Origin: Verrucomicrobiota bacterium
GTDB lineage: Bacteria; Verrucomicrobiota; Verrucomicrobiia; Opitutales; Opitutaceae
Assembly (NCBI GenBank): GCA_023443455.1
Contig: JAEZUE010000058.1
Location: 1 to 64,000 of the forward strand
Direction: 5' to 3'
DNA length: 64,000 nucleotides
In this document: positions 1 to 8,013 of the stretch, in pieces
Layout of the letters: each line of letters begins with the position of its first letter
Numbering within the stretch: the stretch's first letter is position 1
Position numbers and translations under genes: made by a program
The notes under the pieces: generated by a model
Databases searched by the model: none
What the model was told of the DNA's origin: nothing
The model's input: only the letters and a program-made list of their open reading frames with translations

Positions 1-2564
1 CCGGCGGCAAGCACAACGACCTCGAGGACGTCGGCTGGGATACCTACCACCACACGATGTTCGAGATGCTGGGCAACTGGTCCTTCGGCGACTACTTCAA
101 GAAGGAGTCGCTCACCTGGGGCTGGACGTTGCTCACCAAGGTCTGGGGCATCCCCGCCAAGCGCCTCTTCGCCACCGTCTATTCGCCCAACAAAGCCAAG
201 AACGATCCGTCCGAGTTCGACCAGGAAGCCTACGACATCTGGGCCGGCCTCTTCCGCGCCGAGGGCCTCGACCCCGCCGTGCACATCGTCAACGGCAACC
301 GCAAGGACAACTTCTGGCAGATGGGCGACACCGGCCCGTGCGGCCCGTGTTCGGAAATCCATTTCAACCTGAACGAGAGCGACGACGAACAGGCCGGCCG
401 CGCGCTGGTCAACTCCAGCTCCCCGCGCTGCATCGAGATCTGGAACCACGTCTTCATCCAGTTCAACGCCAACGCCGACGGCACCTTCTCCCCGCTCGCC
501 GCCAAGCACGTCGACACCGGCATGGGCTTCGAACGCGTCGCCGGCATCTACGCCACGACGAACGGCTTCAAAGACTTCTCCGCCGAGCCGTCGAACTACA
601 ACTCCGACGTCTTCACCCAGCTTTTCGACGTGGTCGAAAAGCTTAGCGGCCGTTGCTACGGCCGCACGGTCCCGACCAAGCGCGAAGGACTCACCGAGCA
701 GGAGAAGACCGACATCGCTTTCCGCGTCCTGGCCGACCACGCCCGCTGCGTTTCCTGCGCCATCGCCGACGGCATCCTGCCCGGCAACGACGGCCGCAAC
801 TATGTCATCCGTCGCATCCTCCGCCGCGGTATTCTCTACGGTCGCAAGGATCTCGGCCTCAGCGTCGGCTTCTTCGAGAAGCTCGTCGCCGCCGTCGTCG
901 CCTCGCTCGGCGACGTCTTCCCCGAGCTCAAGGCCCAGCAATCCCTCATCGAGCGCGTCATCCGCTCGGAGGAGGAAAGCTTCGGGCGGACAATCGACCG
1001 CGGGCTGGCCAAATTCAATGGCGCCATCAGTGGCGATGGATGCGGCGACGGCACAGGATACGGTGGCGGCATGGGAGCAGGCGCAGGTTTCGGAGACGGA
1101 ACCGGTGATGGCTCAAAGGGAGGCATCATTCCCGGGTTCATCGCCTTCGAACTCTACGACACCTACGGCTTTCCGCTCGACATGACCCAGCTGCTCGCGG
1201 CCGAACGCGGGCTCACGGTCGACGTTGTGGGCTTCGAGACCGCGATGGAAGAGCAGCGCAACCGCGCCCGCGCCGCGCAGAAGAAGGAAGTCATCGTCGC
1301 CGCCACCGAGGGGGCCGAGTCCGTCGAGCACCAGCCGACGAAGTTCGTCGGCTACTCCGAACTCGAATCCGAGGCCAAGCTCCTCGAGGTCGTCCGTGCC
1401 GAGAAGGACACCTTCCTCGTTTTCGACCAGACCCCGTTCTATGCCGAGATGGGCGGCCAGGCTGGCGACACCGGAACCGTCACGATCGACGGCCAATCGC
1501 TCCAGATCGCCGACACGATCAAGGACAAGTCCGGCCGCTACCTGCATCGCGTCGCCAGCGATGCGAATCTGAAATCTGAAATTGCAGATCTCAAATCGTC
1601 CACCGCGGCCCTCGCGGTGGACCGCGAGCGTCGTCGGGCAATCAGCCGCCATCACAGCGCCGAGCATTTGGTCCACTGGGCGTTGCGATCGATCCTCGGC
1701 ACCCACGTCCGCCAAGCCGGCACATCGAAGACGCCCGACCGCATGCGTTTCGACTTCTCGCACTTCGAGGCCGTATCCTCCGACCAACTCCGCGCCATCG
1801 AACAGCTCGTCAATGAGCGCATCCTCGACAACGCGCTGGTCGACACCTACGAGACCGACTTCGACAAGAAGCCCGAGGGTACCCTCGCCTTCTTCGGCGA
1901 GAAGTACGGCAAGATCGTCCGCGTCGTCGACATCGGCGGCTACAGCCGCGAGCTCTGCGGCGGCACCCACGTTTCCACGACAGGCGAGATCGGCCTCGTG
2001 AAGATCGTCTCCGAAATGGCCATCGCCGCCGGCACCCGCCGCCTCGAGGTCGTCGCCGGCCAAGCCGCCCTCGACTTCGTCTCCGCCCGCGAGGCCGCCC
2101 TCGCCGCCGTCAGCGCCTCGCTCTCCGCCGGACCGCAAGATGTCGCCAAGAAGCTCGACGCCCTACTCGCCCAGAAGGCCGAACTCGAGAAGAAGCTTAA
2201 GGCCTTCGAACAAAAAGCCGCCGCCGGACTCGCCGACGATCTCGCCGCCAAGGCCGTCGAGAAAGACGGCCTCAAGTTCGTCTCCGCTGTCGTCACCGTC
2301 GACAACCCCGACGCCCTCCGTTCCCTCGGCGCGCAGATCCTCGGCAAACTCGGCGAGGGCGTCGTGCAGCTCGGCGCCGCGATCGGCGACAAGGCCTCCG
2401 TCGCCGCTTTTTGCTCACCCGCCGCGATCAAGGCCGGCAAGCAAGCCGGCCAGATCGTGCGCGACCTCTGCGGCCAGCTCGGCGGCAAAGGCGGCGGCAA
2501 GCCCGACTTCGCCATGGGCGGCGGAAAGGACACCGCCAAGCTCGCCGAAGTCCTCGCCGGCTGA
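1..2564 (+). CDS. alaS: Alanine--tRNA ligase (5' end outside window)
   Basis: Class II aminoacyl-tRNA synthetase that charges tRNA-Ala in the cytoplasm. The reading frame is open from base 3 and encodes GGKHNDLEDVG...TYHH directly before FEMLGNWSFGDYFKKE, a hallmark of the AlaRS aminoacylation core, so the true start lies upstream of the window. Downstream are the editing-domain HxxxH (HHSAEH, about 1650-1667), the Cys/His metal motif CGGTH (about 1957-1971) and a C-terminal coiled-coil/DHHA1-type region with GGGKPDFAMGGG. Two features are odd. A run almost entirely of Gly, Asp, Ala and Thr (about 1030-1125) replaces the short loop before the conserved FELYDTYGFP. A 7-bp-period tract at 1566-1600 encodes extra residues before the AVDRERR segment. 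Both keep the frame. A hairpin terminator follows at 2643-2671. Confidence 0.97.
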   Translation, partial: GGKHNDLEDVGWDTYHHTMFEMLGNWSFGDYFKKESLTWGWTLLTKVWGIPAKRLFATVYSPNKAKNDPSEFDQEAYDIWAGLFRAEGLDPAVHIVNGNRKDNFWQMGDTGPCGPCSEIHFNLNESDDEQAGRALVNSSSPRCIEIWNHVFIQFNANADGTFSPLAAKHVDTGMGFERVAGIYATTNGFKDFSAEPSNYNSDVFTQLFDVVEKLSGRCYGRTVPTKREGLTEQEKTDIAFRVLADHARCVSCAIADGILPGNDGRNYVIRRILRRGILYGRKDLGLSVGFFEKLVAAVVASLGDVFPELKAQQSLIERVIRSEEESFGRTIDRGLAKFNGAISGDGCGDGTGYGGGMGAGAGFGDGTGDGSKGGIIPGFIAFELYDTYGFPLDMTQLLAAERGLTVDVVGFETAMEEQRNRARAAQKKEVIVAATEGAESVEHQPTKFVGYSELESEAKLLEVVRAEKDTFLVFDQTPFYAEMGGQAGDTGTVTIDGQSLQIADTIKDKSGRYLHRVASDANLKSEIADLKSSTAALAVDRERRRAISRHHSAEHLVHWALRSILGTHVRQAGTSKTPDRMRFDFSHFEAVSSDQLRAIEQLVNERILDNALVDTYETDFDKKPEGTLAFFGEKYGKIVRVVDIGGYSRELCGGTHVSTTGEIGLVKIVSEMAIAAGTRRLEVVAGQAALDFVSAREAALAAVSASLSAGPQDVAKKLDALLAQKAELEKKLKAFEQKAAAGLADDLAAKAVEKDGLKFVSAVVTVDNPDALRSLGAQILGKLGEGVVQLGAAIGDKASVAAFCSPAAIKAGKQAGQIVRDLCGQLGGKGGGKPDFAMGGGKDTAKLAEVLAG
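1566..1600 (+). repeat. Heptamer-period tract inside alaS
   Basis: Five consecutive 7-bp units (AATCTGA, AATCTGA, AATTGCA, GATCTCA, AATCGTC) lie within the alaS reading frame. They are clearly AT-richer than the surrounding gene. They encode part of ANLKSEIADLKSS, between the editing-domain barrel and the HxxxH motif, where AlaRS proteins usually have a short linker. The 7-bp period matches other tracts at 32547-32623 and 59106-59232. Confidence 0.6.
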
Positions 2565-2574
2565 GTATCCGGAT

Positions 2575-2633
2575 GTAGGAGCCTGCTTGCAGGCGATCTG
2601 TGATCCCGGAATCGCGTGCAAGCACGCTCCTAC
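2575..2633. repeat. Paired REP-like element, GTAG type
   Basis: Two inverted 23-bp arms flank about 13 bp. The left arm starts GTAGGAGCCTGCTTGCAGG and the right arm is its near-perfect reverse complement ending GCTCCTAC. Each arm contains its own small hairpin (CCTGC TT GCAGG). The GTAG head plus hairpin is the known layout of REP elements mobilised by RAYT transposases. A second, cleaner copy lies at 32127-32219. Confidence 0.75.
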
Positions 2634-2642
2634 CTCGTCTTT

Positions 2643-2671
2643 CGGCCGGCTCCACGCGAGCCGGCCGTTTT
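2643..2671 (+). terminator. Rho-independent terminator of alaS
   Basis: A 9-bp GC stem (CGGCCGGCT, 2643-2651, with AGCCGGCCG, 2659-2667) has a 7-nt loop and is followed by TTTT. It sits 78 bp after the alaS stop and beyond the REP pair. Confidence 0.7.
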
Positions 2672-2733
2672 CGTTACAAACCCCGGCGCAAGTCAGGTTT
2701 GACCCGGCCGACTGTTGCCATACTCGGTATGGC

Positions 2734-2991
2734 ATGAAGATGACCATGCACATCGACGACGAGTTGTTGGACCGCGTCATGAAGGCCTACGGCTGCGAAT
2801 CCAAGACCGAGGCCGTCGAGACCGCTTTGCGGGAGATGGATCGTCGCGCGCGGTTGAAGGAGTTCCTCAAGAACGGGCTCGGTTTGACCAAGGCCGAGTT
2901 GGCCGAGGCGGTCGACCCGGCCTACGATCTCATGGCCCTTCGTGTTGCCGAACCCGCTGGCGAATATGGAAAACGGCGTACTCGTCGATAG
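2734..2991 (+). CDS. vapB: VapB-type antitoxin
   Basis: 85-residue protein opening MKMTMHIDDELLDRVMKAYG, followed by SKTEAVETALREMDRRAR. This is the ribbon-helix-helix-like pattern of type II VapB antitoxins (DUF2191-like family). Such antitoxins bind their own promoter and neutralise the partner PIN ribonuclease. ATG at 2740 is an alternative start. The gene overlaps the downstream PIN gene by 26 bp, the coupled arrangement normal for vapBC. The C-terminal part should contact the toxin. Autoregulation is expected from the family; no operator was resolved by eye. Confidence 0.85.
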   Translation: MKMTMHIDDELLDRVMKAYGCESKTEAVETALREMDRRARLKEFLKNGLGLTKAELAEAVDPAYDLMALRVAEPAGEYGKRRTRR

Positions 2992-3367
2992 CTCCGTCTA
3001 CATCCATCTCCTCCGGAAAGGCATCGACCCCGTCGAGGCATTTCTGGAAGAATTCGGCCCGCTGGACGTCGTCACCTGCGGCATCGTGAAGGTGGAGGTC
3101 GTGCGCGGGATCAAGACCCCGAAGGCGCGTGCCCACATGGAGACATTTCTCTCGGTCTGCCAGTTCGTCCCGACTACCAACGCCCGCTACGACGAGGCCA
3201 CCGAACTCGCCTGGTCGCTCGACCGCAGCGGTCAGGTGATTCCGGCGACGGACATCCTCATCGCCGTGAGCGCGCTGCACGTGGGCGCCAGCGTGCTCAC
3301 GCTCGACCACCACTTCTCGGTCGTGCCCAGACTGAGTATGGCAAAGGTGCCGCAGAGTTGGCTCTAG
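2966..3367 (+). CDS. vapC: VapC-type PIN-domain ribonuclease toxin
   Basis: 133-residue protein starting MENGVLVDSSVYIHLLRKG. The first PIN aspartate is in LVDSS near residue 8, and the later acidic metal-binding positions are in ATDILIAVSA and LTLDHHF. VapC proteins are Mg-dependent endoribonucleases that cut tRNA or rRNA when freed from VapB. A GTG at 2942 would add eight residues, but ATG 2966 gives the usual PIN N-terminus. Translation is probably coupled to the overlapping antitoxin gene. All expected acidic residues appear present, so the pair looks intact. Confidence 0.88.
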   Translation: MENGVLVDSSVYIHLLRKGIDPVEAFLEEFGPLDVVTCGIVKVEVVRGIKTPKARAHMETFLSVCQFVPTTNARYDEATELAWSLDRSGQVIPATDILIAVSALHVGASVLTLDHHFSVVPRLSMAKVPQSWL

Positions 3368-3422
3368 CCAGCGCGATTCCCCCACCGCTCCGCTCGGCCC
3401 CGGGCTCCGGACGCGGCCGGGC

Positions 3423-3725
3423 TCAGCCCTTGGCCGCGAGGATCGCCTTGAGCAGCCCCGGGAAACGCTTGTCCAGCTCTTCGCGCCGCACCGTGTTCAG
3501 ATGGGTCACACCCTCGTGGCGCGTGAAGACCACACCCGATTCCCGCAGCACACGGAAGTGGTGCGACATGCTCGACTTCGGCCGGTCGCACTGGAGCGCC
3601 GAACAGGGAGTTTCCCCCTCGGCGGCAAGCTTGCGCACGATCTCCAGCCGCAGCGGATCGCTCAGCGCATAGAGCACTTGCGCCAAGGAAACGGAGGCGA
3701 GCGAAGGATGCTTGAAGGCTCTCAC
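3423..3725 (-). CDS. ArsR-family winged-helix transcriptional regulator
   Basis: 100-residue protein with the ArsR-type core: LYALSDPLRLEIVRKLAAEG, then the recognition region KSSMSHHFRVLRESGVV and a wing with RHEGVTHLN. Two cysteines (CSALQC, about residues 40-45) sit just before the recognition helix and could sense metal or redox state; this is inference, since the classical ELCVCDL metal site is absent. It is transcribed divergently from an Old Yellow Enzyme gene. The shared spacer holds an inverted repeat that is a reasonable operator. It probably represses the flavoenzyme and itself. Confidence 0.85.
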   Translation of the reverse strand: MRAFKHPSLASVSLAQVLYALSDPLRLEIVRKLAAEGETPCSALQCDRPKSSMSHHFRVLRESGVVFTRHEGVTHLNTVRREELDKRFPGLLKAILAAKG

Positions 3726-3769
3726 GGCGGCGTTTGTTCGAGTTGATTGGAACTATTGGGCTTGTCTTC

Positions 3770-3787
3770 GTTCGAATGTTTTCGAAC
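3770..3787. promoter_or_regulatory. Inverted repeat between ArsR-type gene and OYE gene
   Basis: GTTCGAA, TGTT, TTCGAAC: a perfect 7-4-7 palindrome in the 108-bp divergent spacer. A further TTCGA lies nearby at about 3738. Its position 47 bp before the OYE start and 45 bp before the regulator start fits a shared operator. Binding by the adjacent ArsR-type protein is inferred. Confidence 0.5.
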
Positions 3788-3833
3788 AAGCGTAGGAATA
3801 CCGGATCGCTCCACAGACTCAACCTGCCACCAC

Positions 3834-4934
3834 ATGTCCACCAAACTTTTCACTCCGCTCGCACTCAACGGCGTCACGCTCCGCAACCGGCTCGCCGCCT
3901 CGCCGATGTGCCAGTACTCCGCCACCGACGGACTTGCCAACGACTGGCACCTCTCCCACTACGCCGGGCTCGCCCGCGGCGGCGTTGGGCTGGTCGTGGT
4001 CGAGGCGACCGCCGTCAGCCCCGAAGGCCGCATCTCCCCGGCCTGCCTCGGGCTCTGGAACGACGCCCAGGCCTCCGCCCTCGCGCCGAGCATCGCCGCC
4101 ATCAAGGCCGCGGGCGCCGTGCCGGGCATCCAGATCGGCCACGCCGGCCGCAAAGCCTCCGCCAACCGCCCGTGGGAGGGCGACGCCCACATTCCCGTCG
4201 GCGATCCGCGCGGCTGGCAACCGATCGCACCGTCCGCAATCCCCTTCGGGGCCAACCTGCCCCGCGTGCCACAGGAAATGACCCAGGCCGACATCACCCG
4301 CGTGCGCGCCGATTTCGTCGCGGCGGCCCGACGCGCCCGCGACATCGGCGTGGAGTTCCTGATGCTCCACTTCGCCCACGGCTACCTCGCGCAGAACTTC
4401 CTCTCCCCTCACTCCAACCACCGGACCGACGAATACGGCGGCAGCGCCTCCAACCGCGCCCGCTTCCTGCTCGAGACCCTCGAAGCCGTGCGCGAAATCT
4501 GGCCACGAGACCGGGTGCTCTGCGCCCGCCTCGGCGTGATCGAGTTCGACGGACGCGACGAAGAAAACTTGGCTGAAGCGATCGATCTCGCCCGCGAGTT
4601 CAAGCGCCGCGGCCTCGACTTCCTCGACGTGAGCATGGGGTTCTCCACGCCCACCGCGCAGATCCCCTGGGGGCCCGCGTTCCTCGCTCCGACCGCCGCT
4701 CGTGTCCTCAAGGAGACCGCACTTCCCGGCTCCACGACCTGGAACATCGGCACGCCCGAGCTCGCCGAGGAGTTGATCTCCGGAGGCACGGTCGATCTGG
4801 CGATGATCGGTCGCCCGCTCCTCGCCAATCCACATTGGCCCTACGCCGCGGCCCAGAAGCTCGGGGTCGAAAAGCCGTCCTGGGTGCTCCCCGCCCCCTA
4901 CGCCCACTGGCTCGAGCGCTACCGCTCGGCGTGA
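3834..4934 (+). CDS. NADH:flavin oxidoreductase, Old Yellow Enzyme family (YqjM-like)
   Basis: 366-residue FMN-dependent ene-reductase of the YqjM/XenA branch. It reduces activated C=C bonds of enones, nitro compounds or quinones with NAD(P)H. The start ATGTCCACC at 3834 gives the standard N-terminus LFTPLALNGVTLRNRL. Cys26 in SPMCQYS matches the redox-tuning cysteine of YqjM. HAGRKAS and HFAHGYLAQNFLSP carry the FMN/substrate histidine pair, followed by NHRTDEYGG. The C-terminal phosphate-binding part is present (MIGRPLLANPHW). It is divergent from an ArsR-type regulator with two cysteines, so induction by electrophilic or oxidative stress is plausible. Confidence 0.93.
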   Translation: MSTKLFTPLALNGVTLRNRLAASPMCQYSATDGLANDWHLSHYAGLARGGVGLVVVEATAVSPEGRISPACLGLWNDAQASALAPSIAAIKAAGAVPGIQIGHAGRKASANRPWEGDAHIPVGDPRGWQPIAPSAIPFGANLPRVPQEMTQADITRVRADFVAAARRARDIGVEFLMLHFAHGYLAQNFLSPHSNHRTDEYGGSASNRARFLLETLEAVREIWPRDRVLCARLGVIEFDGRDEENLAEAIDLAREFKRRGLDFLDVSMGFSTPTAQIPWGPAFLAPTAARVLKETALPGSTTWNIGTPELAEELISGGTVDLAMIGRPLLANPHWPYAAAQKLGVEKPSWVLPAPYAHWLERYRSA

Positions 4935-5099
4935 GAGCTCGCCCCGCGCGAGCCGGAGCCCCTGGCCACGTGGGCAAATCCGTGGCGGCGGCGGCGTGAC
5001 GCCCCACGCCGCGAAAGATTTCGCGAGAATTCCGTAACCGCCGACCGCCACCCCGTGTGTTGGAGGACGATGCATCGCCCTTTCCGCTCCATTCCGCCC

Positions 5100-5120
5100 G
5101 CGTCGGCTTGTCGCCGACGC
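5100..5120. repeat. REP-like hairpin
   Basis: GCGTCGGC, TTGTC, GCCGACGC: a perfect 8-bp stem with a 5-nt loop in the 234-bp spacer before the ABC operon. There is no T-tract, so it looks more like an isolated palindromic repeat than a terminator. Confidence 0.4.
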
Positions 5121-5168
5121 GCCGCTTTGTGCTGCCCTTGTGGCGCCCGCACTGGCAGCCTCTGACCC

Positions 5169-6101
5169 ATGCGCGAGGCCATCATCGAAACCCAGGGGCT
5201 CTCGAAGTTCTTCGGGGAACAACCGGCCCTGGCGGACGTGACCATCAAAGTCCCGCCGGGGACCATCGGCCTCCTTGGCCCCAACGGCGCCGGAAAAACC
5301 ACTTTCCTGAAATGCCTGCTCAGCTTCGAGGCGGCGACATCCGGCACGGCACGGGTGCTGGGGCGCACGATTCGGCCCGGTGACCGCTCGTCGCGCGAAC
5401 GGATCGGGTACAGCCCGGAGCAGGACTGCCACATCCCCGGCATGGCGGGCTGCGAGTACGTCACCTATTGCGGCCAGCTCGCCGGCATGCCGTTCCGCAA
5501 GGCCCGCCAGCGCGCCCACGAGATCCTCGACTTGGTCGGCATGGGCCAGGAACGTTACCGCCTCGTCGACACCTATTCGACCGGCATGAAACAGCGCGTG
5601 AAACTCGCGCAGGCGCTCGTGCACGACCCCGAGCTCGTCTTCCTCGATGAGCCGACCAACGGCCTCGATCCCTCGGGCCGCGAACACATGCTCCAGCTGA
5701 TCGGCTCCCTCTGGCGCGAGCTCGGCATCAGCGTCGTTGTATCCTCGCACCTGTTGCACGAGATCGAGCGCATCTGCGACCGCGTGATCATCGTGGCGCG
5801 CGGTCGCGTGCTCGCCCACGACACCATCGAGGCCCTGAAGAGCCGCACCCGCCGCGTCGTCGAGCTCGCCCCCTCGGGCGACGCCGAACGCTTCGCCGCG
5901 GCGCTGGCCACCGCCGTGGTGCCAGTCGAACGGCTCTCCAACGGCCGCCTGCGCGTGGAGTCGCCTTCCGAATCCGTCGACTGGATTCTCTCGCTCATGC
6001 GCGAGCACCGGTTGCCGCCGGCCGAGATCATCGCCGACCCCAACGCGCTGCACGCCCTCTTCCTCCAGGCCCTCGCGACCGACCAAGCCCTCCCCCGATG
6101 A
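5169..6101 (+). CDS. ABC transporter ATP-binding protein
   Basis: 310-residue cytoplasmic ATPase of an ABC-2-type exporter. Walker A is GPNGAGKTT (about residues 37-45). The signature is STGMKQ (about 137-142), a variant of LSGGQ common in ABC-2 (CcmA/NatA-like) ATPases. Walker B is VFLDE (about 157-161), and the switch histidine is in SSHLLHE. The C-terminal about 90 residues form an extra domain typical of DRA/ABC-2 subunits. The stop overlaps the next start by ATGA (6098-6101), so the operon is translationally coupled. The substrate cannot be told from sequence. Confidence 0.93.
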   Translation: MREAIIETQGLSKFFGEQPALADVTIKVPPGTIGLLGPNGAGKTTFLKCLLSFEAATSGTARVLGRTIRPGDRSSRERIGYSPEQDCHIPGMAGCEYVTYCGQLAGMPFRKARQRAHEILDLVGMGQERYRLVDTYSTGMKQRVKLAQALVHDPELVFLDEPTNGLDPSGREHMLQLIGSLWRELGISVVVSSHLLHEIERICDRVIIVARGRVLAHDTIEALKSRTRRVVELAPSGDAERFAAALATAVVPVERLSNGRLRVESPSESVDWILSLMREHRLPPAEIIADPNALHALFLQALATDQALPR

Positions 6102-7087
6102 GCGCACCCCTCGATCTCAGTCGTTGGCAGTCGCCGCCCAACGGGGTGGTCTACCGCCGTTGGGTCATCGTGGAGACGGGTCTGCGCCAGCTCCTCCGCA
6201 CCAAGTTCTTCCGCCTCCTGTTCGTCGTCGCCTGGGCCGCCGGACTGGCGGTGGCGGCGGCCGGTTTCGTCTTCGCCCAGTCGATTTCCTCCGGGGGCTG
6301 GATCGAGAGCCTGGCCGCGCAACTCGGTCCCCGACCGCAGGCGATCGGTTCCGCGGCCTGCGCGATGATCCTGCTGTATCCGGACATCTGCATCACGGGC
6401 CTCTACTCGGCCGTGTTCTGGGTGCACTCCTTCGCCGGCCTCGGCCTGTCGCTGCTCGCGCTCACGGTGGCGATCCCGCGCCTCATCGCGCACGACCGGG
6501 CGAGCAACGCGCTCACGATCTACCTCTCGCGCCCGCTCACCTCCGCCGACTACCTGCTCGGCAAACTCGGCATCATCGTCGGCATCCTCCTTCTGCTGTG
6601 GACCGGCCCCCTGCTCTGCGGGTGGTTGCTGAGCATGCTCTTCGCCCCCGGTCGGGACTTTCTGGTCCACTCGATTTCGCCGCTGCTGCGCGCACTGCTG
6701 TTCAACGGCCTCGGGCTTGTCTCGCTGGCGGCGCTCGCGCTCGGGATCTCGTCGCTGGGCAAAACGACCCGCAACGCGACACTGATCTGGATCGGCGCGT
6801 GGATCGTCGCCGGTTGGGTGGCGGCCTTCCCGGGCACGCCGGACTGGCTGCGCTACGTGAGTTTCTCCTTCGACCTCGAACAGGCCCGCCGCGCCCTCTT
6901 CGGACTCGACGAGATTCTCGCCCGGGCGGCGAACTCGCTGCCGCTGCTCGACAGCACCCTCACCCAAAACCTCACCCGGGCCAGCGAACACATCCACGCA
7001 CACCAGCTCGGCGGCGCGCTCGCCGGCCTGGCGCTGTTGGTCGTCGGCTCGGGCGTGGTCTTTTTCCGGAGGTTGCGTCCCGAATGA
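6098..7087 (+). CDS. ABC-2 type transporter permease
   Basis: 329-residue integral membrane protein with about six or seven hydrophobic segments (LLFVVAWAAGLAVAAAGFVF, ICITGLYSAVFWVHSFAG, GIIVGILLLLWTGPLLCGWL, LVSLAALALGIS, ALAGLALLVVG). The central motif SNALTIYLSRPLTSADYLLGK resembles the LLSRPISRxxYLLGK region of ABC-2 permeases. It overlaps both neighbours by ATGA. It is presumed to form the membrane channel with one of the two ATPases. Confidence 0.88.
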   Translation: MSAPLDLSRWQSPPNGVVYRRWVIVETGLRQLLRTKFFRLLFVVAWAAGLAVAAAGFVFAQSISSGGWIESLAAQLGPRPQAIGSAACAMILLYPDICITGLYSAVFWVHSFAGLGLSLLALTVAIPRLIAHDRASNALTIYLSRPLTSADYLLGKLGIIVGILLLLWTGPLLCGWLLSMLFAPGRDFLVHSISPLLRALLFNGLGLVSLAALALGISSLGKTTRNATLIWIGAWIVAGWVAAFPGTPDWLRYVSFSFDLEQARRALFGLDEILARAANSLPLLDSTLTQNLTRASEHIHAHQLGGALAGLALLVVGSGVVFFRRLRPE

Positions 7088-8013
7088 CACCCATCGTCCA
7101 TGCGGAAAACCTGAGCCGTTTCTACGGTCTCGTACTCGGCCTCAACAACGTGTCGTTCTCCCTGCGGCCCGGCATCACCGGCGTGGTCGGCCCCAATGGC
7201 GCCGGCAAGACCACCCTCTTCCGCCTGCTCACCGGCCAGATCAAACCGAGTTCGGGCACCTTGCACGTGCTCGGCGCCGCCCCCTGGAACAACCGCGCCG
7301 TGCAGGCGCGCATCGCCTACTGCCCCGAGGGCGAAGCCGTACCCACCGATCTGCGACCGGTCGAGTGGCTCACCGGTCTCGGCATGATCTCCGGCCTCCC
7401 GGCCCGTGCCGCCACCGACCGGGCCTGCACCCTGCTCGAACGCGTGAAGCTCGCGCCCGCCCACTGGAAGAAGCGCCTCCCCACGCTCTCGAAGGGCATG
7501 AAGCAGCGCGTGAAGCTCGCCCAATGCCTGCTGCATGACCCCCAGCTCGTCATTCTCGACGAGCCGATGAACGGCATCGATCCGGTCGGCCGCGAGGAGT
7601 TCGGCAACGTCCTGCGCGACCTCGCCCGCGACGGCCGCAGCGTGGTCGTCTCCAGCCATATCATCCACGACCTCGAGGCGCTCTGCGGCGACTTCCTGCT
7701 CCTGCGCTGGGGCCGCATCCCGCGCGCCGCCAACGAGGCCGCCTCCACCGAGGCGCGCAAACGCTGGCCGGCCGCCACCACCTTCCGCTGCGGCGACCCC
7801 GACCGCCTCGCCCGCTTCTTCTTCGAGCGCGGACTGCTCCGCGGCTGCGCGATCGATGCCGAAGCCGGCACCCTCTCCGTGAGATGGACCGACCCCGACC
7901 GCTTCTACAGCGATTTCCACGGCCTGCTCCTGGCCAGCGGCGTGCCCATCCAGGAAGTACGCAGCGCCGCCTCGTTTCTCGAACACGCGATCGAACCCGG
8001 CCCGACCCCATGA
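7084..8013 (+). CDS. ABC transporter ATP-binding protein (second)
   Basis: 309-residue ATPase paralogous to the first gene of the operon. Walker A is GPNGAGKTT (about residues 36-44), the signature region is LSKGMKQRVKLAQ, and Walker B is LVILDEPMNGIDP. A switch histidine lies in SSHIIHD. Start ATG 7084 overlaps the permease stop (ATGA). Two ATPases each followed by one permease suggest either two sister exporters or one heteromeric exporter. Confidence 0.93.
   Translation: MTPIVHAENLSRFYGLVLGLNNVSFSLRPGITGVVGPNGAGKTTLFRLLTGQIKPSSGTLHVLGAAPWNNRAVQARIAYCPEGEAVPTDLRPVEWLTGLGMISGLPARAATDRACTLLERVKLAPAHWKKRLPTLSKGMKQRVKLAQCLLHDPQLVILDEPMNGIDPVGREEFGNVLRDLARDGRSVVVSSHIIHDLEALCGDFLLLRWGRIPRAANEAASTEARKRWPAATTFRCGDPDRLARFFFERGLLRGCAIDAEAGTLSVRWTDPDRFYSDFHGLLLASGVPIQEVRSAASFLEHAIEPGPTP

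Noticed and set aside
836..1141. Pro/Ser/Ala-rich minus-strand frame opposite the alaS Gly-rich insert
   Set aside because: It is only the complement of the GGN/GAY codon run and has no start context or conserved features.
3770..3787. GTTCGAA as a tRNA T-loop
   Set aside because: No acceptor or anticodon stems surround it; the site is a clean palindrome between divergent genes. No tRNA was found elsewhere either.
1113..6107. Long minus-strand open frames opposite alaS, OYE and the ABC operon
   Set aside because: They mirror high-GC coding genes, have Ala/Gly/Arg-rich or shuffled composition and no family motifs; the plus-strand genes have clear motifs.
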